Position numbers and translations under genes: made by a program. Shown here piece after piece: positions 56,393 to 64,000 of a stretch of 64,000 bases of DNA. The stretch spans positions 23,533,359 to 23,597,358 of the forward strand of contig JALGPY010000008.1 in the NCBI GenBank assembly GCA_023055425.1. Reading direction: 5' to 3'. This DNA comes from Linanthus parryae. Taxonomy: Eukaryota > Streptophyta > Magnoliopsida > Ericales > Polemoniaceae. Positions within the stretch are counted from its first letter, which is position 1; every line of letters begins with the position of its first letter. Under the pieces are notes generated by a model. It did no database searches and was not told where the DNA came from. It was given only the letters and a program-made list of their open reading frames with translations.

Positions 56393-57197
56393 CAAAAAAA
56401 TAATAATAAGCGAGCGTTCCAAACTGATGCAAGTACGATTCTTGAACTGGGCGGGCACTTGCGTCGGTCCAGAGTGGTGGGGAAGAAGAAAACGAAAGAT
56501 GTAGTCTTTGTGGTCGAAAGATCTAGAGAGGGACACGTTGGACATTAATGAATTAAAAAGGGGTACTTTTGTCCCTACAGTTTTAGGAGCCCCTTGCCCT
56601 ATGTTTTGATTCTAAACCTCACTCTCCATCGTCATCAGTATCTGAACTCTTGTTCTTGATGATATATGCTTGGGGGCCGAACAAGCAGCTTACTTTTCCT
56701 TACTCCTCCATGTTAGCAGCGATCTTTTTCTACCTCTCTTTGATGAACTTAGCTAGTTCTGGACCTCGTGAAAAATTCAAGCAATATCTGTGGAGTGAAT
56801 AACTTAAAAAATGTACGTTCTTGCTTCAACGCAAAGTGTTAGGTTTGCAATTGATCAAAGCCTTTTTTTTCTCAAATTTCGTTTCTCTTTTTGGTTCCCA
56901 ATTCATGCAAATTCTTTGTTGTTGATGTGCGTGTTTATGTTGATCGCCCTAGAGAATGTTTATTAACAATCCCCGATCTCTGTTTCAACACATATAAGGT
57001 TCTACAGTCTGAGATTTTTAAAAATCAAATATTTTTTTGTCTTCGATTATCAAATTCTGCCCTTTTACCTTTCTACTCGATCTTTTTTTTTTTTATTCGT
57101 GATGACGATGATGATGTATTGTGGTTTGCCGTTTTCCAGGTTATTCATTAATTTATGAATAGATTCTTTAGAAGAGGGACCGCAGGATTAAATCAAT
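56393..57197 (+). other. F-box gene upstream region
   Basis: Likely promoter and leader of the F-box gene. No definite TATA box or transcription start could be fixed. Confidence 0.4.
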
Positions 57198-60100
57198 ATG
57201 GGGAAAAGGGCTAGAACTGCCTCAGCCGGATCTGGAAAAGGGAAGGTTAAATGTTCAATCTCAGCTAGGTGCACCCTGTTTTGTGCACACAGAAAATCAA
57301 ATTTCAAACTGGTACTCTCTCTTTGTAGGCTCTGGTGAAAGTTTCTGAACTAAATTATACTGTACCAATTCACGCTCTTTCTTATTTTCAGTATAAGGGC
57401 TCAAAAGAAAATATCAAGCGGCCGGTGCGAAGTATGTTGTTGAACGATCGGGTTAGTGAACTTCCGCCTGAAATTCTTGTTGACATATTGTCTCAATTGA
57501 AGATGAAGGAAGCGGGAAGGACAAGTATTCTTTCGAAGAATTGGAGATACATGTGGACGAAAATTCACAATCTTGACTTGGATGCTTCAGAAGTACTTCA
57601 TGATTTGTTACATGAAATCAAGTTTCTTGAGGTGGAACGACCTATTTATGTAAGTCGCGTAAATGATGTTATAAGACTTCACCAAGGAGGGACTATAGAT
57701 CAATTTGTTATTGTGTTCAGTTTGGATAAGAAATCTGGCTCTGATATCAACAGATGGGTTAGTTTTGCAGTAAGAAACAAAGTGCAAAGGCTCAAATTGG
57801 ACTTGTGCACTCAGTGGCGAACTTCTCAATGTCATCCTTATAGTTTTCCGCAATCTCTGGAAATTTCAAAGTGCAGTTCGCTAACGTCTCTCCATTTGGC
57901 TAGTGTAAATATAACTGGTGAGGTGCTGCAGCTCTTCTTATGGAACTGTTTAAATCTTGAAAGTTTGTTTGTGAAGGGCTCGGGAACTCTTCGAAGTTTA
58001 AATGTCGATGGCCCGTCACTCAAGCTGAGGTGGTTGGAGCTGCACGTTTGCCACAATATTGAACACCTTAGTGTTTCTGCACCCAATCTGTTATCGTTTA
58101 AATATACCGGAAGAAGGATACCAATGCCACTCAAAGATGCCCCCAAACTACTTGAAATATCTATTCAGAGTTACTACAGCCGCCACCTAACTTCACGGCT
58201 AGACTTGTCAGAGCTATCTAGCTATCTTTCCCGATTGGAGAAACTAACCTTGGAGGCATGTGCACTTAAGGTCAGTTGAAGGACTAATATTTGTCATTTA
58301 TTTTCTTTGTGTGCAGTTGCTTTTATCAATTTGGGGTGGCATGTTTTTTTGAGTGCGGGAAGATGTCAAAGATGCTGAATTTCCTTTGTTCCCGAAGCTG
58401 AAGCATCTGACACTCACCATTGCCACTGCTGGTATTAAGAATCTCCTTGTATACGCTGCCATGATAACTGCATCTCCTTCTTTGCATAAGTTCTCAATCC
58501 AGGTAATTGATGGTGGTACTTTTATTTTTGTATGGAATGAGATTTGGGTGGTTTAGGGTAATATAATTGCATTTCATACTTTTTCTTTTACGTGTTTTTG
58601 CCCAGGCGTGCTATTTGAAAAATTATATATTTTCATGTTCAAAGATGACATTGAAAAACTTGGTATAATTTGTTTTTTGTTTCTGTATTTAAATTGCTTA
58701 TAGTTTCGTGTGAGCAGGACCAAATCTTGCTTTTCTACCGAGCTTTGTTATGTCTAGGCATCCATGCCTTTGCTTACACTATTTTATGCGCTGTTATAAA
58801 CAGATTGTCTTTGCAGCAAAATCAATTGGGACTTTGCCTTCTTGGGATACAGTTGATTCTCTTTGCTTGAATAAGATTTTGCACATGTGATGACTAACCC
58901 TGCTTACCCTAGACATTCTATGTTCCGATAGTACAGCATTAAACCGACGATTAAATATTTCAAACATTGTCCCGTTTCTTTGCCGGTTCTTCCACGTGAA
59001 CTAATTATTGTCTTTTTCCCTTACTGTGACTACGCTTTGCCTGCTTATCTGTTTTCCCTGTCTTGATCTATTTTATTAAGAAATGTGTTGAACAAAACTA
59101 AAATTATTGGGCCAATATCATCTTATCTACTGCTCATAAAAGGAGCACTCAAGGATTGTTGGCAACACTTAAAATGACAATTCTACCCTTTAAGTCAGTA
59201 TCTTTACAAGTTACAGTGACCATTGTCATTCGCTTCAAATGGGAAAGCATGAAAATGCAGGCCATGTAGACATGTAAGTTCCCTTCTTACCTCTTTCCTG
59301 GTCTTCTTTTCCTTCTTAAATTCAAGGCTTCTTTTGTGGCCAAAATCTGCCTAAAAGTTCTTTATTCGGTTTCTTTGTTCATTATCTAAGCACAATACCC
59401 TCCGGACTTCACAAAATACTCCATTAGAACTTATCATTCTTTTTCATTACACTTAACTAATCATCATATAGATCACTTCCCCAAACTAAATAGCATGTTG
59501 CTATCAGTAAAAGAGATATAATCTGCAACAGCTTAATTATTTCTTACATGTCCCTCAAAAAAACATTCTAATGTGGAAAGATGTGTCTAAGAGCCTATTT
59601 TGGTACAAGTTTCTAATAGTAGAAAAAGGTAGCACAAAGAAATAATGTATCATAAATACATCAATTGGTGATTTTTGAAACGAATGCTATATATAAGCCT
59701 GAAAACACCCGGGTAAATTACAAATAAAACTCCTCAGCAAACATGTTTAAACATGTGATTTGCAACTAGACAGAGTAATTAAACGAAAATATTTGTAAAA
59801 CCACTTCCAGGTCTCTACAAGAATAAAGTTATATTTGCATTCTGTTTAACATAAATAAACTTTCAGACTGTTATACTAAACAATTATACTACCTCTGTTC
59901 GGGCTGAATCTTCACCATTTGGTGGGCACAGGTTTTAAGGAAACCTGTGCCAATGACCAAAATACCCCTTCCTATTCATGAAATTCCTCCCTCACCCTCC
60001 CTTCCTCTCCCTGTCTCAGAGTCTCTCTCTTCCTCTGTTCTACGTTCACAACAACACAGATGAACATCAAAATTCACAATGGTCCAGTTCATCAATTTAC

Positions 60101-62233
60101 AGAACATCAATTCTTCGTCAAAAACACAAAAAAGACCAATTCTTCATCAATTTACAGAACATCATAACACCGTGCCGAAAAACAATGGTCTAGTTCTTAA
60201 TTAATTTACAGATCCGGATCTGGAATAGATTGAGAGAGAGAGAAACATTTACAAGAAGAAGAAGAAGAAGAGAATCGCTGGATCTGGAATCGGGAGAGAG
60301 ATCAGGAGAAGAACCTACCGGAACAACCGCCAACGCCACCGCCTCGATCTGCGTCCTCCTCGTCTTCCTCCGCCTCAACCGATCTAACGCCGCTGCCGAA
60401 TCAACGAACCACGGCGTCGGCCGTCGTCTTCAGGATCAGTGGGTTTATCGATGTATGTCAAGCAACAACCTTGGTCATGAGTCAGATTCGGAACCCCCAA
60501 ATCACAACACACCAGAAAAACTGATTACTCTTTTTGGGAAAATTGAAATCTGATGAATTCAGATATTGACCACCTGGTCAGAGCAGGCTGAGTCAAGGTG
60601 ATGTTCCAGCCCCGAGCGTTCTGGCAACAGGAGAATCCGACGAGTCTCTACCGGTACTCAATGCTGAGGCAGGCTCCAATCTGGTTCCAACTCACCATCA
60701 CATTCTTCCTGTCATCGAACTTCTCCACGAACTTCAAACCCTAGCGGTCGATCTTCCCTCCACCGTGGTCCCCACATAGGATGCGTCCTCCGCTAGCAGC
60801 ACGTACTAGCGATCATTGTCCGGCGGGTAGTTCCTCCCATTTCGTCCCTCCGAAAATGCTAGCGCCCTTCTGAACATCCAAACGACTCCCGATTTGAGGA
60901 ATACAGTTATCAGGTAGGTTTCGGGAGGGAAGTGGACAAGGCAGTTGCAGTAGCAGGTGTTGATGGCGGCCTGCAGCCTGGACGTGAGGGGTGCCGTGGG
61001 GATGGCATAATACTCTGACGGAGAGAGTGATAGTCTCTGGATAAGATTGCTGACGTGCCTGAAATGTGTAGTAACTATGTTGGTGACGGGAGCAAGTTAA
61101 TTGTAGTTTTTGGTTAAACGGGCGGGTTCGGGTTCGTATTGACCCATTATAACCCGCCCAATCAAAAGATGAATGTTAAATGAGTTGGACAGGTTGAACT
61201 CGTTGATGTTGAACTCGTTTATAAAACGGGCTTAACCCCCCCAACCTGGCCTGTTGGACAGCTCTAGAATCCATGTTTCTGTGTTTGATTAATCAGTTAT
61301 ATTTCTCACTCTCTGGGTCTACAAGTATAGACAAGTCCAAATAACTTATTCACCATGTTTACAACTCATGCCAAAAGAACTATCTTAAACCAAATAAAAC
61401 TTATGCCAAAGTGCAGTGGGGAAACAAATGGATGTTTGTAGGAATGTGCAGTTTGGAAATTAGGGATTCAGAAATACAAGTATCTTAATGAAACTTGGTT
61501 TCAGATGCAAGAAAAATTAATAGTTGGGATGGTTGTGGAAAATGTTGTGAACAACCAATCAAAATCAAGCATTTAAATTCGGGAGTGATGTGTGACATTC
61601 CTTTGTAATAAAAGATGTAGATTCCAGCTCGCCCTACTTAAATGTGACATGCATAAATGTTGTAAATGGTATGGATCACCGTGTGTCTCTTCCATTTTGA
61701 GCACCAAAGAGAAGTTTTTTAGTTCACCCGAAGTTCCTATGGGACGCGTGAAGAAATGTTTAATCAATGGATCTGCAAGCATTTATGTTATTTCCATGGT
61801 TGAACTTGTTTATTCACCATATTGTTTGATGATAGTTTTAATATGCAGAATTATACTAAGATTACATGTTAAAAGGCATGACTGTTTCTCGTCGTTGCAG
61901 ATTCTGTTTGATGAGATTGACTTCTTTACATCTTATGGAAGAGTAAGACCTATGAAAATTAACGCTCCTACCCATAGCATCAGAGAGGTGGAATTCCTTG
62001 GCTTTCGTGGTGTAGTGGTTGATGTTGAACTTGCCATGTACTTGGTTGATAATGCAGTTATGCTTGAAAAGATTACTTTTGATTCTCTGAGTCCTTCGCT
62101 AAGGGAAGTAGGGATGGGTGAAGATTTTAGAGCCGATGCCACCAGAGCTCATCGAGCCTATGTCGCCATAGAGCGTGCCAAAGAAATTGGTAAAAGACTT
62201 CCACCTGGAGTGGAATTGATAATTGTCGAATAA
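57198..62233 (+). CDS. F-box/LRR (FBD-type) protein, spliced
   Basis: This would be a substrate-recognition subunit of an SCF ubiquitin ligase. Exon 1 is 57198-57245 (MGKRARTASAGSGKGK, donor GTTAAA). Exon 2 is 57392-58270 (donor GTCAGT) and holds the F-box (VSELPPEILVDILSQLKMKE, SKNWRYMW) and leucine-rich repeats (LEISKCSSLTSLHLASVNIT, LRWLELHVCHNIEHLSVSAP). Exon 3 covers at least 58353-58502 (FPLFPKLKHLTLTIATAGIK, donor GTAATT). Exon 4 is 61901-62233 (IREVEFLGFRGVVVDVELAM, RAKEIGKRLPPGVELIIVE-stop), matching FBD-like C-termini. Phases are all 0. The only good acceptor for exon 3 (GTGTGCAG at 58316) brings in a TGA at 58350-58352 after a T-run, so either the true acceptor was missed or this is a pseudogene. 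Intron 3 is 3.4 kb. Confidence 0.75.
59664..59868 (-). repeat. Dispersed repeat, right copy of an inverted pair
   Basis: Reverse complement of 54077-54283, lying inside intron 3 of the F-box gene. Similarity stops sharply at GTCTGAAAG/CTTTCAGAC and fades at the other side. Confidence 0.8.
59960..60560. other. Leader-like and low-complexity intron sequence
   Basis: Contains CT-rich text, (GAA)n at about 60252-60275, and a short Arg/Glu-rich open frame without a domain. It may be the 5' part of something captured, but nothing is supported. Confidence 0.3.
60570..61035 (-). pseudogene. GH28 polygalacturonase pseudogene fragment
   Basis: Translating the minus strand in shifting frames gives LQAAINTC, then VHFPPETYLI, VFLKSGV, DVQKGASIFGGTKWEELP, VLLAEDASYVGTTVEGR, KFVEKFDDRKNVMVSWNQIG, LVGFSCCQN and WNITLTQPA. 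This is the order of the N-terminal half of plant GH28 pectinases. At least three frame changes and several stops occur, and the catalytic half is absent. It lies in the 3.4-kb intron of the F-box gene on the opposite strand. Confidence 0.7.
61090..61900 (+). other. Remainder of F-box intron 3
   Basis: No gene. A GGGCGGGTTCGGGTTCG block at about 61118 and CCAACCTGGCCTGTTGGACA at about 61240 resemble remnants of a hAT MITE. The acceptor TCGTTGCAG at 61892-61900 is clear. Confidence 0.4.
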
Positions 62234-62654
62234 TTCTGTGATAATCTTACATGGAAGTTGTCTTGTAAAACATTCATGGTTTCTCGTTGTTTTTTCTAGG
62301 TCGTAGTTTAGAGAGATTGTAGCATCCTGGGGTTGCTGATACACTTCTTAATGCTTGTAGTTTATGCTTTCATCTTAGTTGAATATTTTCTTGCTATTCT
62401 TCACATACACCACCACTAAAAGTGTGTCACTTACATTGTTTCTTCCGAATGGGTCATTGTTGAAGAATCTGCTTGTAGGGCTTTTTATGTGAGCCCCAGT
62501 TGTCCAGAATGTTGAACTGCTGGTGTCAGAGGTATGCAGAATGTATGAACACATGGGCCATTGTTGGAGAAATGTAACTGAGGAAATCAGACAACTGATA
62601 ATCATCAAAGAGGGATTCCCTCAGCATTCACCTGTAGAGGATCGACTTGTGTCC

Positions 62655-62907
62655 TACTTCCTCCGTAACGCATCTTTCTCATGGCTTCGACTTTTTCACT
62701 TGTAACCGCTTCACTTTTGCCCGGTGAATTGGATAGTGAAGTGATGTAATTTTTTGATATTTTTGTATGGTGTTTAGATTAACTTTTACTCTACGACAAC
62801 ATGAAAAAAATATAAAAAATTGGACCATTTTGCTATCTAAATCACTTGGTCAAAGTGATTCAGTGGTAAAAGTTCAAAGCGATGAGAAAGAGAGGTTACG
62901 GAGGTAG
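62655..62907. mobile_element. Stowaway-like MITE copy E
   Basis: Ends TACTTCCTCCGTAAC and the complement of GTTACGGAGGTAGTA, with matching TCTTTCTCAT blocks inside. The core has ACTTTTACTCTACGACAACA and TGCTATCTAAATCACTTGGT. TA borders fit Stowaway. Confidence 0.85.
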
Positions 62908-63161
62908 TAGTAGTAGCTATTGGTTTATGTGTTGTTTGTATGACAAAGTGGGCAGGTGAGGTCCAGCCGTCCAGTTGAGGAATCTGGGTGGCTAACACAG
63001 CTTCGCATGGCAGACATCCGCGGATGCATTTCCACAACGAGTGCTTGAGATTTTCGGGAATTTTCGATCCATAGACTTAGAGCTGGTTAAGTGGGCCGTT
63101 TAACCGCAGCCAAAACGACCCACCAAAAGCTTCCTAAGACAACCTGAACCAGACTGAGACC
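62908..63161. other. Intergenic, nothing recognised
   Basis: No gene or repeat structure seen between two MITEs. Confidence 0.4.
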
Positions 63162-63271
63162 TACTCCCTCCGTCCACCAGATTGGTGAATAAGTTAATCG
63201 GATATTATTTGGGCCTAGTGATTTAGTTAGTCATACAAGACAAGAATTTGATAATTTTTGCATGGTCTTGT
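63162..63271. mobile_element. Stowaway-like MITE copy F, interrupted
   Basis: Starts TACTCCCTCCGTCCACCAG, has CCTAGTGATTTAGTTAGTCA, then stops where the next element begins at 63272. Its other half is not visible inside the window. Confidence 0.7.
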
Positions 63272-63490
63272 TAGGGGTGCGATTTCGGTTCAACCGAACC
63301 GGAACCGAACCGACCGAAGCCGGAACCGGTCGGTTTCGGTTCGGTTCGGCGGTTCACGGCCGGATTTCGGTTCGGTTGAACCGGAACCGAAAAAATAATA
63401 ATGCTAGAACCGAATCCGACCCGGTAACCGGAACCGGGTCCTACTTCGGTTCGGTTATCGGTTCGGTTCCGGTTCTAGAACCGGTCAGTT

Positions 63491-63523
<33 letters not shown>

Positions 63524-63530
63524 TTTTTGT
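63272..63530. mobile_element. hAT-type element with GGTTCGG repeats, right end not found
   Basis: Starts TAGGGGTGCGATTTCGGTTC, a tip resembling the hAT MITE at 29260. It is filled with ACCGAACCGG/CGGTTCGGTT repeats on both arms, followed by a run of 30 T at 63493-63522. No inverted terminus or 8-bp duplication is visible before the window ends, so it is partial or truncated. Confidence 0.55.
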
Positions 63531-64000
63531 GTTGATATTTGAATAATGTGTTGTAGTTGTAATTAATAAGTGTTAGGTATTAATTAATAAGTGTTAGGTA
63601 TTAATTAAGAATAGTTAGGATTAAGTTAGGGTTTAGGAATTGTTATTAATTAATACTACTCTTTTTTAATATTAATGTATTTAGGGAATGTTTTCACAAA
63701 TATTTAAAAAAAAAAAAAACAAAACTTGACAAATAAGTGGAAAAAACAAAGTAAACTTTTATTATTGATTAAAAGTAAAAACATCAAATGTTAGAAAAAA
63801 TTGCATCACTATAGTTTAAGTACATCCCAACTAGGTTGGCACCTACTTAACTAACAATCATTTGCATTTTTTCTAACTTACATACAAACTTATTGAAATT
63901 AACAAAAATACCCAATAATAGTCTTCATTTTTCAACCCGTCGTCTTTGGCAATTGGTCTACATCAAGGGGAGTGTCCGGGTCTATTCCCAATTCTTGGTA
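63531..64000. other. AT-rich right edge, no gene
   Basis: Contains two direct copies of TTAATAAGTGTTAGGTATTA near 63560-63605. Nothing else recognised. Confidence 0.4.

Noticed and set aside
62523..62705. Extra exon after the F-box gene
   Set aside because: The F-box frame already ends at 62233 with the expected C-terminus, and this frame runs into a MITE.

Overview
This window is nuclear DNA of a flowering plant, most likely a eudicot. The support is a spliced cytosolic ribosomal protein gene with a telo-box/site II promoter, an F-box/FBD-type gene, REM-like B3 domains, a Ty3/gypsy Tat-lineage LTR retrotransposon, a Helitron, and many MITEs. The species cannot be named from sequence alone. 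Only two host genes look structurally convincing: the eS12 (40S ribosomal protein S12) gene at the left, and an F-box/LRR gene at the right whose third exon is doubtful. Almost everything between them is transposon.

Layout. 0-3.25 kb: eS12 on the minus strand and its promoter. 3.27-5.2 kb: small inverted-repeat elements. 5.2-43.5 kb: a small MITE split in two by what I read as one giant Helitron (5447-43317, minus strand, about 37.9 kb). Its 3' end (GC-rich near-hairpin, then CACTAG, then T) is at 5447 and its 5' end (TCCTACC after A) is at 43317. Reading 5' to 3' on the minus strand, the Helitron carries a decayed Rep-helicase; an RPA-like gene fused to the truncated helicase by an internal deletion; a gene with three B3 domains; a fourth B3 exon; a second partial RPA; and an RNase H-like pseudogene. 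Nested inside it are two hAT-type elements (29260-29843 and 33262-34602), a Mutator-like element with a perfect 9-bp target duplication (23050-24500), and a 15.2-kb Tat retrotransposon (7522-22716, target duplication TTATG, LTRs nearly identical).

The Tat element encodes Gag-protease, reverse transcriptase with two consecutive RNase H domains, and integrase in one frame broken by two stops. It also has about 0.85 kb of 54-bp tandem repeats downstream of integrase. On its antisense strand it carries a six-exon plant mobile domain (PMD) gene whose splice sites and exon phases are all consistent but which has three in-frame stops. An antisense gene keeps its introns through retrotransposition because the sense genomic RNA does not present those splice sites.

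43.5-57 kb is a graveyard of a tRNA-derived SINE, MULE-like and Stowaway-like MITEs, LTR fragments of two types and several hairpin-forming repeats. 57.2-62.2 kb is the F-box gene, whose 3.4-kb third intron holds a GH28 polygalacturonase pseudogene on the opposite strand. The right edge carries two more MITEs, the outer one cut by the window end.

Inferred order of events: MITE insertion, Helitron insertion into the MITE, decay of the Helitron with hAT and MULE insertions, then the recent Tat insertion. All gene models were built by eye from splice consensus and translated similarity. No alignment or database search was run.
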